From positions 124,001 through 188,000 of the forward strand of contig NZ_JAFMYW010000011.1 in assembly GCF_017353175.1 (NCBI RefSeq): DNA of 64,000 bases, given 5' to 3'. The notes below the pieces were generated by a model. It made no database searches and was not told the origin of the DNA. It worked only from the letters and a program-made list of their open reading frames with translations. A program made the translations under genes and the position numbers. Of the stretch, positions 47,087 to 55,177 are shown one piece after another; position 1 is the stretch's first letter, and every line of letters starts with the position of its first letter. The stretch is from Fibrella forsythiae (GTDB taxonomy: Bacteria > Bacteroidota > Bacteroidia > Cytophagales > Spirosomataceae).

Positions 47087-48187
47087 TCAGCTTAATTGTT
47101 TGTATAAAGCCTGCGTTTTAGCGGCGGTCTTCTCCCACGAAAAATGCGTAAGGCGCTGGGCACCTTTTTGTCGCATGTTCTGCCGCAAGAGGCTGTCGGT
47201 CAGTACTTTGTCAACGGACGATGCAATGGAATCAGCTTGTTCGGGATCGAAATAAACGGCCGCGTCGGCGCCCACTTCGGGCAATGAACTGCGGTTGCTC
47301 AGAATTGCCGGACAACCTGCGCTGAATGCTTCGAGCACAGGAATGCCGAACCCTTCGTTCAGCGACGGAAACACAAACGCTTCGGCCTGGTGGTAGAGTT
47401 CGTAGAGCGATAGATCAGTAATGGACCGGTAATGTACCCGCCGATCGAAACCCGACGACTGGATCATTTCTTTTTCGCTATTGGTGAATACTCCCCCGCC
47501 AGCACAGATCAGGTGAAGGTCGGAATGTTGCCGCAGCACGGGCTGAATGGCCTGAAAAAAACCGTCGAAATTTTTGTACAGGCCCCGTTTTCCCACGTAA
47601 AGCAGATACGGATGGGCACCCGGCACTACAGGTACGTGCGCCCGCTGCCGGCTGAAGGCCGTGCCAAGGTGAATGACCTCTATTTTCTGTTCGTCGACGG
47701 GAAAGAATCGTAAAATCTCCTGTTTCGAGAACTCCGATACGGCAATGATCTTATCGGCGCGGGCAAGCTGAATTTTTTTCGCTGCAGACAAGTGTTCACC
47801 TACATCGGGATACTGCTTGCCGTAGCGTTCGCTGGTGGCGTCGTGAAACGTAACAACCAGCGGCCTGTTGCCAAGATTACGCAGGAAATAATTGTGGTAG
47901 TAAGTGGGGTGAAACACAGAGTAGTCGCCGATACGTACCCGCTGATTACTGTACAACCGGTTAACGGCCGATGCCAGCCTGGATACGTTCCGCCAGTGTG
48001 ATAACCCGTAACGCCGGTGACTGCTGAACGAGGCTTTGTCGAGGTATTCGTTGTTTGAAAACTGAAGCGACAGTTCAAAGTCGATATCGTCTCGATTGGC
48101 ATACGCCTGCATTAGTTCGTAAAAGTACCGGGTAACTCCCCCGTAGGTCATGCCCGTGAATGCCTGATGGTCATACAGTACTTTCAT
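47087..48187 (-). CDS. GT4-family glycosyltransferase
   Basis: 366 residues. The N-terminus MKVLYDHQAFTGMTYGGVTRYF with the glycine-rich acceptor loop and the C-terminal block FPSLNEGFGIPVLEAFSAG (Ex7E) plus SSLPEVGADAA place it in GT4. It is similar in architecture to the gene at 38023. There are 123 bp of unassigned DNA between it and the next upstream gene. Confidence 0.9.
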   Translation of the reverse strand: MKVLYDHQAFTGMTYGGVTRYFYELMQAYANRDDIDFELSLQFSNNEYLDKASFSSHRRYGLSHWRNVSRLASAVNRLYSNQRVRIGDYSVFHPTYYHNYFLRNLGNRPLVVTFHDATSERYGKQYPDVGEHLSAAKKIQLARADKIIAVSEFSKQEILRFFPVDEQKIEVIHLGTAFSRQRAHVPVVPGAHPYLLYVGKRGLYKNFDGFFQAIQPVLRQHSDLHLICAGGGVFTNSEKEMIQSSGFDRRVHYRSITDLSLYELYHQAEAFVFPSLNEGFGIPVLEAFSAGCPAILSNRSSLPEVGADAAVYFDPEQADSIASSVDKVLTDSLLRQNMRQKGAQRLTHFSWEKTAAKTQALYKQLS

Positions 48188-48310
48188 CCTTTACTAACGC
48201 GTGTTTGTATTTTTCTGTGAAATCAGGCGCAAATTAGCCAAAAACACTCGGTTTTTCCTAGAATATCTATCTACCCGCCCTGCATCGGCGATCAGTTTCA
48301 AGGCTGCTTG

Positions 48311-49312
48311 TCAGCGATGGATGGGTCGTACAGGTACGTTGCTGATCCAGGTGCTCAGGCGATGCAGCTTCGTTACGATTGAGAATCGCCAGCCGCGCAG
48401 TAGCACAGGCTCCGGCTGCTGGCCGTAGGCGGGACGAACGGCACCTAGTTCAGGAAGCAACCGGGATTTGAGGGCGGTCTGATACATGCTTACCAATGTG
48501 CTCACATCAGGTCGTTTGGCAATGTTAAGCCGGTTCTGGCGTTGAAAGAGCCCTTCCGTTGACGATAGCAAGCCTGCGAAATCAGCCGTAAGCAGCGGAA
48601 CGGGCGTCGCTTTCTGGATGACCTGCCAGCCCGCCTGACCAAGTGCCAGGTGCCGTTCCTGTACATTCCACAGGGCCACTTGCAGGCCGACGTGTTTCAG
48701 TATGCCCACCTGCTCGAAAAGGGCAGGTACGTGCATAAGCCAGAGTTGATCCAGGCATTGACCGGCGCAAAAATCGATGTGGGCCCGATCTGCGGTGCGG
48801 CTTTTCCACCAGGTTAACATCTTGCTCGTATCCGGGTGTGGCCCGAAACCAATCAGGCCGCTGCTGTATAGGCCAACGTTCTGCAGGTGCTTTTCGTCGG
48901 GCAGTCGGTTGTCGGCGGGGGGCTGCAACCAGTGTGGGCACAGCAGAATGCTGTGCCGGGCCACCTGGTCGAATACCTCGTTGAGTGAGTGGTAAACAAA
49001 CGCAGACGGATCGGCGTATAACAATACTGATGGCTCTGTTTGTTGGTAGGCTACCTGAATAAAGGCTGCTTTACAGGCCGTCCGAAACTCCGTGGGCGTG
49101 TATCGGGCCGATAGGGCAGCTACATCGCTTGCCGAGCAACCAGCGTCTGCCAGGGTTAACAGCCGGTAGGGTGAAGACCAGTTGGCAGGCAGGTGATCAG
49201 GATCGTCGGCCAGACCGATTACAAACTGGCGGTCGGGATTATGCTGAGTGAAACTGGCCCCCAGCGTTAATGCCTGAGGTAATTGGGCGATGGTACAGAC
49301 GGTAAGCAGCAT
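48311..49312 (-). CDS. Glycosyltransferase-like protein, GT8-like family, degenerate DxD
   Basis: 333 residues, with a clear paralogue at 51233-52231: both begin with a hydrophobic strand, then TLGxSxxQxNPDxQFVIGLxDD. The paralogue carries YFDPDIIVF, a proper DxD metal site, but here the same place reads YADPSAFVY, so the second Asp is replaced by Ser. It may therefore be altered or inactive as a transferase. The gene overlaps the upstream GT2 stop by 1 bp (TAATG). Confidence 0.78.
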   Translation of the reverse strand: MLLTVCTIAQLPQALTLGASFTQHNPDRQFVIGLADDPDHLPANWSSPYRLLTLADAGCSASDVAALSARYTPTEFRTACKAAFIQVAYQQTEPSVLLYADPSAFVYHSLNEVFDQVARHSILLCPHWLQPPADNRLPDEKHLQNVGLYSSGLIGFGPHPDTSKMLTWWKSRTADRAHIDFCAGQCLDQLWLMHVPALFEQVGILKHVGLQVALWNVQERHLALGQAGWQVIQKATPVPLLTADFAGLLSSTEGLFQRQNRLNIAKRPDVSTLVSMYQTALKSRLLPELGAVRPAYGQQPEPVLLRGWRFSIVTKLHRLSTWISNVPVRPIHR

Positions 49313-50343
49313 TATTCTAAAAGATCGCCGGCGGCGGCTACGTAAGGTGCAAGCCGATTCGCATCTGCGTCGGCATAACGGTGATAACGTCCAGTAAGTA
49401 AATGTTGCATCACAGGCAACAGACGCAATAACCGGGCGTCGGGAAGCGCAGCCCGCATGGCCACGTGATTTATACGATGTTGAAGTTGTGGCAGTTCAAT
49501 TGCCTGTGGACCAACGCGTGCAACGAGCATAGATAGCAACGTCTGCCAACAGGCCTGTTGCTGCTTGAAAGGCGCCAGTTTTAGTTGCCGATCCCGGTTG
49601 AAGCGGTCGCGTAACCGTACGGGCGGACCAGCATCGGGTGGGAGAACGCCAATCTGTTGGTGTGGATGAGTTCGGTAAAGCTGGAGTGGTTCAGCCACAA
49701 ACCCGATCTGATTGGTAGCCGCAGCCACCAGTGCCAGCCAGCCATCATACACATAGCCCCCGGGTACGTTGGCCGGAATGGGCAGTGCCCGTGCCCTGAA
49801 TGACTGTCTGAACGCCATAGCGCAGCCCATAACCCGGTTTCCGTTGAGCAATACGTGCAGGGCTTCACCGGCCTGCCATGCCTGTTGATCGTGATTGCTG
49901 AAGCGAACAACATCCCAAAACTGCCGGTTGGTGGGGGTGAGGTGGGCGTCGGCTACTGTGGCATTGCCAAATACAACGTCATGTTGTGGGTTATTGAGCA
50001 GGTAACTGGCCAGCGTGCGTGTTTTGTGGGGCAACCAGGCATCGTCCTGATCGCAGAGAAAAACAAGGTCGCCAGTGCAGGCCGCAATGGCTTTCTCGAA
50101 GTTGCCGTTATAACCCAGCGGCTTGTGATTGGTCAGACTGGTTACCCGAAATGGGGCTGTCTGACTTAGCTCCTGAAGTAAGGCGATGGTGCCATCCGTT
50201 GAGCCGTCATCGCTGACCACGACTTCGTCGGGAAGCCATTCCTGGGCCAGAAGACTAGCCCATTGCTCGCGCAGGTACGTTGCCCCATTGTAAGTACATA
50301 GGGCTACGGATAGGGTAGGGCGCTGGTCAGATGGTGTATCCAT
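49312..50343 (-). CDS. GT2-family glycosyltransferase
   Basis: 343 residues from the ATG at 50343 (MDTPSDQRPTLSVALCTYNG), chosen over the upstream ATG at 50457, which would overlap the DUF5672 gene by over 100 bp. GT-A motifs are VALCTYNGATYLREQW, VVSDDGSTDGT and FLCDQDDAW (DxD). It acts in glycan assembly from the cytoplasmic side. It overlaps the next upstream gene by 17 bp and the next downstream gene by 1 bp. Confidence 0.9.
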   Translation of the reverse strand: MDTPSDQRPTLSVALCTYNGATYLREQWASLLAQEWLPDEVVVSDDGSTDGTIALLQELSQTAPFRVTSLTNHKPLGYNGNFEKAIAACTGDLVFLCDQDDAWLPHKTRTLASYLLNNPQHDVVFGNATVADAHLTPTNRQFWDVVRFSNHDQQAWQAGEALHVLLNGNRVMGCAMAFRQSFRARALPIPANVPGGYVYDGWLALVAAATNQIGFVAEPLQLYRTHPHQQIGVLPPDAGPPVRLRDRFNRDRQLKLAPFKQQQACWQTLLSMLVARVGPQAIELPQLQHRINHVAMRAALPDARLLRLLPVMQHLLTGRYHRYADADANRLAPYVAAAGDLLE

Positions 50344-51139
50344 ACTGCGCAAAGATAGGTCGCCAAAAATCGGTACCATGAATATCCCAGGCATGACAGC
50401 CAAAGGGGAGCTTTCCCTTATTGTAGACGGAAATGGCTCGTTCAGGATAGAATTCAACGGAGAACTGCATGGCCGTACGGAAGTCAGGTACGTTCAGATG
50501 AGGCCAGTACCGGTTTACTTCAACGCCCCAGAACACATCTTCGTTGAACTGATGCATGGTTACAGCCTCATACTTTGCCAAACGCGACTTCATCCGCCGC
50601 AACGTATGTAGCGAATGGTTGACATGGCGCAACGAGAGGCCACCATTGCCAACTCCGTTGAGCGTTACAATTTCGCGGGGTGTAATCCTGTCTTCTTTGC
50701 GAAGGTCCATCCAGATGGCTACCTGTTTTTTGGCGTTGAACCAGGCCTCTGCCCAGGGGCTGCTAAAGTCGCAGTCGCGTAGCCAGGGAGCGCCCACATA
50801 GTCGTATCCACGCTGGCACCAGTCGGCCAGTTCGTCGCGAAAAACGAAGGCATCCAACTGATAAATGAGTATGTACTCAAAGGCCGCGAAGGCTTCATAA
50901 AAAGCGGGCAGCAGCATAAGCCGGTTATAACTTAATACTGATGTAAAGTACTCGTTGCCAAAAGACTGCGTCTGAACGGAAGCTGGTACCGTCTGTAAAA
51001 TTGGTGTCAGGTCGAGTGAGTCTGGCTTAACGAATGTGATGGGGTAGTGACCCAATACCCGCATGCATTGCGTTAGCGCGACGGTTTCGTAGGGAGTTAG
51101 CGTTGCTTTATAGACCGGAATGACAATACAAACGCTCAC
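50327..51139 (-). CDS. DUF5672 glycosyltransferase-like protein
   Basis: 270 residues. It begins VCIVIPVYKATLTPYE and has ILIYQLDAFVF, where a D follows the QL strand as in GT-A metal sites, then VGAPWLRDC. This order fits DUF5672, a family usually found among glycosyltransferases in polysaccharide loci. A transferase role is inferred; donor and acceptor are unknown. Confidence 0.75.
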   Translation of the reverse strand: MSVCIVIPVYKATLTPYETVALTQCMRVLGHYPITFVKPDSLDLTPILQTVPASVQTQSFGNEYFTSVLSYNRLMLLPAFYEAFAAFEYILIYQLDAFVFRDELADWCQRGYDYVGAPWLRDCDFSSPWAEAWFNAKKQVAIWMDLRKEDRITPREIVTLNGVGNGGLSLRHVNHSLHTLRRMKSRLAKYEAVTMHQFNEDVFWGVEVNRYWPHLNVPDFRTAMQFSVEFYPERAISVYNKGKLPFGCHAWDIHGTDFWRPIFAQYGYTI

Positions 51140-51232
51140 GAATTGATGGGTTATTTACCTGCAGGAGTAGACTCGATCGTGCTGATGAAGTCTGTTTCAG
51201 TAGTAAGACAAAGGTACAGACAGACGGCTTGC

Positions 51233-52231
51233 TCAGCTAATCCATTGGGTCAGCTTCTGAACAGGTATGTTCATAAGACGGCGTATGCTGGTGTAATAGA
51301 GTACCTGCGCCGGCTTGATGTATACGCACGGGTACGTTCGATAGGCATCGTTGCCGTTTTTAATCAGTTGATTGTGATAGAGTTGAAAAAGTGGTAGAAC
51401 ATCAGGTCGTTGATCAAACGTATAGCGGGTCTGGTATTTCGAGATGGCATCGGGCTTCTGAACCCCGTAGCCACTATAATGGAAAAACTGCAGCAGTACG
51501 GGTTCGCCGCCTTCTGGATTTTGTATGTACCAGTTATCGTTCTGCTTTACCACAATGCGTTCGTGGATATTCCAGTAGGCTACGTTGTACCCTTTGTGCT
51601 TCTCAATCAGAACGTTATCGTGGTAAACAGGCGCGAAATTAACCCAGTGCTGATCTACGAAGAGGCCTTCGCACAGGTCAATCCGGCATTCGTAGGTGAG
51701 CCGCTGTTTCCACCAGTCAACAAATTGCCGGGCGGTAGCGTCATTACGCAGGCCAATAAAACCAAGGTTGAAAATACCCGTGTTCAGGTGGTTTTGTTCA
51801 TTCGGGGTTTCCCAATCCGGGGTGGGCGCAATCGTGTGTGGTGTCAGGACCAGACTGCTTGTTTTCAGACTATCCGCTAATCGGGTAAGTGGTTGAAAGA
51901 CAATGATGTCGGGGTCGAAATAGATGACGGCCCCGGGGTTAGATTCACTGTTGAAGAAATAGTCGATGAAAAAGGGTTTCACCGCTGTGTTCAACTCGGT
52001 GATATCGTAGCGGGAACACATACCGGCAAAATCGGGTATGCCGATCGTGGCTACCTCCAGCATCGGATAATCCGGGAGCAGGTGAGCCGGCAGGTTGGCC
52101 GCTTTCAGGTCATCGACCAAGCCAATCACAAACTGCCAGTCGGGGTTGGTTTGCTTTAGTGAGTCGCCAAGCGTACGGGCCTGGGCGAGGTAGTTCACAG
52201 AGCAAATAGTAAATGCCAGTGTCATGATCAA
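51233..52231 (-). CDS. GT8-like glycosyltransferase with intact DxD
   Basis: 332 residues; paralogue of 48311-49312. The metal site YFDPDIIVF is complete and the flanking TICSVNYLAQARTLGDSL and QFVIGLVDD are shared. The two genes are separated by the GT2 and DUF5672 genes. The C-terminal region (after about 230) is helical. It is a probable sugar transferase of the locus. Confidence 0.82.
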   Translation of the reverse strand: MIMTLAFTICSVNYLAQARTLGDSLKQTNPDWQFVIGLVDDLKAANLPAHLLPDYPMLEVATIGIPDFAGMCSRYDITELNTAVKPFFIDYFFNSESNPGAVIYFDPDIIVFQPLTRLADSLKTSSLVLTPHTIAPTPDWETPNEQNHLNTGIFNLGFIGLRNDATARQFVDWWKQRLTYECRIDLCEGLFVDQHWVNFAPVYHDNVLIEKHKGYNVAYWNIHERIVVKQNDNWYIQNPEGGEPVLLQFFHYSGYGVQKPDAISKYQTRYTFDQRPDVLPLFQLYHNQLIKNGNDAYRTYPCVYIKPAQVLYYTSIRRLMNIPVQKLTQWIS

Positions 52232-52289
52232 ATTTATTGGCTGTTGGTTAGGCGATGGTGTTTACTGACCAACGAACGGTATAATCCAG

Positions 52290-53513
52290 CTACTCTGTCT
52301 GTGGTAGTGGTTCGGGTTGTGTGGAAATCGAACTGACAAGCGCCAAAAACTGACTGGTGCTTTGCGCCAGATTATGGCGTTGCTGAATTTTTTGGCGAAG
52401 TGCTTTTCCCAGTTGCCGGCGTAGATCAGCGTCAACGACCAACCGCTGAACGGCCTGGGCCATTGAAAGCAAATCCAGGTAAGGTACTGCTATGCCTCCG
52501 TCGGTCTCCACCAATTCGGCCGCGCCGCCTGCTCCGTTGAAGCAGACCACCGGTACCCCCGACAAGCCTGCCTCCAGCATCACCAGTGGGTAAGGATCTT
52601 CGCGCGAACACAGTAAAAACAGGTCGAACCTGGCCATATACCGAAGTACGGCTGGTGTGGGGGCAACAAATCGTATCCTATCGCCAAGACCTGCTTTGGC
52701 GGCGTCGAGTGCCAGGTCGTTGTGTAGCTGTCCCGGTGGCAGGCCAACCCAGACAAAGTAAACGGCGGGTTGCCCGGCCCCTTTTGTGAGGTTGGTAAAT
52801 AGCCGGGCCAGTGAGACAAACAAATCGGTTCCTTTACGCCACTCAGCGTTACCACAGCCACCTACAATAAGAGCATTGGCCGGAAGGTCGTCTAGCCCGG
52901 GTAGCGATCCGGCCTGATGATTGGCCGTATCCAGCGCCTGTTGGATGGCAGGAAGATCAATGTGTGTAAACAGCGTAATGCGGCTGGGCGAAACCTGCCA
53001 GGCGGTTTCATAATACTGGGCCGTAGCTCTGGAAACCGCCAGAATACGGGTCGCTCGCTGAAGGAGATACCGCAGGTCGTCGGGGTTGGTATACTGCTGA
53101 ACCGACATAGCCAGTTCATGCACGAAGGCCAGTACAGGTACGTTGCTGCGTATTGGTAATTGCCGAAACATCTGCCCGCTGGTAACGGTGTTGACCAGAA
53201 CCAGGTCAAGCGCATCGAGTTGTAATGCGCTATGCAATGCATTGCGTTGGCGAAGTTGCTGCTTGTCGGCCAGTTGTTGCCAAAGGCCGAGTTTGCCCAG
53301 TATTTTGTCGGCTGTTTGGCCAACTACATATTTTTCAGAATGGGGCCAGAGGGTAACGGTCGATAGCTGTTGGTAATCGGCCAGTAAAGGCCCGCCGTCG
53401 CCCAGGAGCAGATGGAGTGTGAAACCGTTTTCTTTCAGCTGTTGCATTAACTGAAGCAACACCAACTGAGCACCGGCCCGGTTTGCGTCGTGACCTATAA
53501 GGAGTATTGTCAT
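52290..53513 (-). CDS. GT4-family glycosyltransferase
   Basis: 407 residues. The N-terminus MTILLIGHDANRAGAQLVLLQ has the glycine/alanine acceptor loop; the C-terminal domain has GGCGNAEWRKGTDLF and the Ex7E segment EDPYPLVMLE. It belongs to the GT-B class that uses nucleotide sugars. It starts 95 bp downstream of the NeuD-type gene on the minus strand. Confidence 0.9.
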   Translation of the reverse strand: MTILLIGHDANRAGAQLVLLQLMQQLKENGFTLHLLLGDGGPLLADYQQLSTVTLWPHSEKYVVGQTADKILGKLGLWQQLADKQQLRQRNALHSALQLDALDLVLVNTVTSGQMFRQLPIRSNVPVLAFVHELAMSVQQYTNPDDLRYLLQRATRILAVSRATAQYYETAWQVSPSRITLFTHIDLPAIQQALDTANHQAGSLPGLDDLPANALIVGGCGNAEWRKGTDLFVSLARLFTNLTKGAGQPAVYFVWVGLPPGQLHNDLALDAAKAGLGDRIRFVAPTPAVLRYMARFDLFLLCSREDPYPLVMLEAGLSGVPVVCFNGAGGAAELVETDGGIAVPYLDLLSMAQAVQRLVVDADLRRQLGKALRQKIQQRHNLAQSTSQFLALVSSISTQPEPLPQTE

Positions 53514-53608
53514 GTACGTCGCGTCATGGGGTCATCAATAGTCAGGCACCTTCATGCGCCGACCTGGCGCTATAATTAACGCCTGTCTGGCAAGAGAGCA
53601 ACTGCTAC

Positions 53609-54262
53609 TTAATAGGTATCGTAGCTGGGTTGGGGTAGTTTTTTAGGCGGATTGCCGATATACACTCCCCACGGATCCGAATTCTTGTACAAGGCTGATG
53701 CCATACCCAGCAGCGTGCCTTCGGCCACCGTCAGGTAATCACGGATGGTACTGTTCACGCCGAAAAAGCAGTACGACTGAATATGACAATGCCCCGACAT
53801 AACCACGTGAGACGTAAAAAAAACGTGATCGTCGATGCGGCCATGATGGCCAATGTGATTACCACTCCACATCACCACATTGTTGCCAATAGTGGTGAAA
53901 GGCTGAATGGTGTTGTCTTCCAGAATAAAGCAGTTTTCGCCAATCTGGTTGCCAAACGTAGTTGCCTTTGAGCTAACGTATGATATAAAGGTATACCCTT
54001 TTGCCTTGGCCGCCAGATACACTTTCTCGCGGTTGCGATTCATATTTCGCCCGGTCATTGGTGCGAAGAACTGGTAATCGGCGGGTGGAAACAGCGTCTC
54101 CACGTCTTCGAAAGCAACAACGGGTAACCCTTTGAACGTGTATTCTTTCAGATACTCCTGATCGACGGTGAACGCTACGACCGTGTGTTCAGAGTCGTTT
54201 GTGAGGTAGAAATGGGCTAGTTCAGCCGTATCAAGCACCCCGAAAATGATGATGTTAGCCAT
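53609..54262 (-). CDS. NeuD/PglD-type sugar O- or N-acetyltransferase
   Basis: 217 residues. A Rossmann-like N-terminal part (IIIFGVLDTAELAHFYL) and a left-handed beta-helix of hexapeptide repeats (about 95-200, NQIGENCFILEDNTIQPFTTIGNN and on) ending PWGVYIGNPPKKL. NeuD and PglD acylate amino sugars from acetyl-CoA; the PGxPAK-like ending fits. With the aminotransferase and WbqC genes it should make an acylated amino sugar. Hairpin H6 separates it from the WbqC gene. Confidence 0.85.
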   Translation of the reverse strand: MANIIIFGVLDTAELAHFYLTNDSEHTVVAFTVDQEYLKEYTFKGLPVVAFEDVETLFPPADYQFFAPMTGRNMNRNREKVYLAAKAKGYTFISYVSSKATTFGNQIGENCFILEDNTIQPFTTIGNNVVMWSGNHIGHHGRIDDHVFFTSHVVMSGHCHIQSYCFFGVNSTIRDYLTVAEGTLLGMASALYKNSDPWGVYIGNPPKKLPQPSYDTY

Positions 54263-54267
54263 TGGTG

Positions 54268-54378
54268 AATGAGCGGATTAGTGACTGAGTGGATTAGTGG
54301 ATGGCTGGATTTGACTAAATAGCTGTAATACGATTCTGCTATTTACGACGCGTTCGCTCAATTACTGATCCGCTCATT
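54268..54378. repeat. Degenerate hairpin H6 between WbqC and NeuD-type genes
   Basis: The outer arms 54268-54291 and 54355-54378 pair at about 20 of 24 positions; the mismatches are all of the transition type that G-U pairs tolerate in RNA. An inner perfect stem TAAATAGC / GCTATTTA lies at 54316-54323 and 54338-54345. The right arm overlaps the last seven codons of the WbqC gene. Left-arm words GGATTAGTG repeat, as in the other hairpins. Confidence 0.6.
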
Positions 54379-55080
54379 AGTAGTAAGGTCAAATTCTGTT
54401 AACAGGGGGCGGATCGTTTCTGCGTCTAGATTCATCAGCAGGTCTACGATTGACAACCAGGGAACAAATTCGCCGCCGCCGGTTTGTGGGTACGTTACCC
54501 GACGGGGCTGAATGAACCGCAACTCGCACCCGATTGGTTCAAACGCCGACTGGCTATACAACTCTGTACCCCCAATTGGGTTGATATACCGTTCGGCACC
54601 TTCCTGCCGACAAATATCGACAATTCGTTCCTGTGCTTTCAGGTGACCGTTTTCGTAAACGGTCGAAGAAGCTACTAACCGGGTAGTGATGCCGAGGTGG
54701 GTTGTCAATTCGGAGAAGCTATGAAAGATATAATCGGCAATGGTATCGGCCTGGAAATTGATGATTCGCTCGGCCATGGGCATGATTACACCATACTGTG
54801 GGGCTTTGCGGTAACTCTGTTCAATTGTTTTTAACAGTTTACCACGCCATTTAGGGTCATTGGCCAGTTCGATTTCACGAATCAACTTGTTCTGGCTCGC
54901 ATCTTTCAGCGGAATGGTGAACAGATACTCGTTTCCATTGACCAACAGCCGGTTCCGGTTAACCCAGCCCCGGTTAATAAACGCTACATCGTCGTAGAAT
55001 ACGAATGTATCCACGGCGTTCAGCAGTTGTATGTAGCCGATATAGGGCAGCACATACGGCTGCATAATAGCTAGGGTCAT
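54358..55080 (-). CDS. WbqC-family protein
   Basis: 240 residues. The start MTLAIMQPYVLPYIGYIQLL and the following DTFVFYDDVAFINRGWVNRN are the defining WbqC pattern. The family is common in O-antigen and capsule loci and is thought to modify amino sugars; the exact chemistry is not established to my knowledge. It lies between the large membrane gene and the NeuD-type gene, close to the aminotransferase, which supports a role in the same amino-sugar branch. Confidence 0.88.
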   Translation of the reverse strand: MTLAIMQPYVLPYIGYIQLLNAVDTFVFYDDVAFINRGWVNRNRLLVNGNEYLFTIPLKDASQNKLIREIELANDPKWRGKLLKTIEQSYRKAPQYGVIMPMAERIINFQADTIADYIFHSFSELTTHLGITTRLVASSTVYENGHLKAQERIVDICRQEGAERYINPIGGTELYSQSAFEPIGCELRFIQPRRVTYPQTGGGEFVPWLSIVDLLMNLDAETIRPLLTEFDLTTNERISN

Positions 55081-55177
55081 GTTCTATGGTTGTTGGATCT
55101 CAGACGCCGGAAGAAGCGCAATTGCCAGAAAGGAATGCCGTTCGGGTCAGCGTCTGGCGTCTACAATCCGGTATGAT

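Noticed and set aside
48201..48428. 75-codon plus-strand frame starting in the 123-bp gap before the GT8-like gene
   Set aside because: Most of it is antisense to the end of the GT8-like gene, it has no family features and no promoter.
55085..55170. Possible seventh long hairpin between the WbqC gene and the large membrane gene
   Set aside because: Only short blocks (GACGCC, GGTTGT/ACAATCC) pair and they are out of register, so it does not meet the standard of H1-H6.
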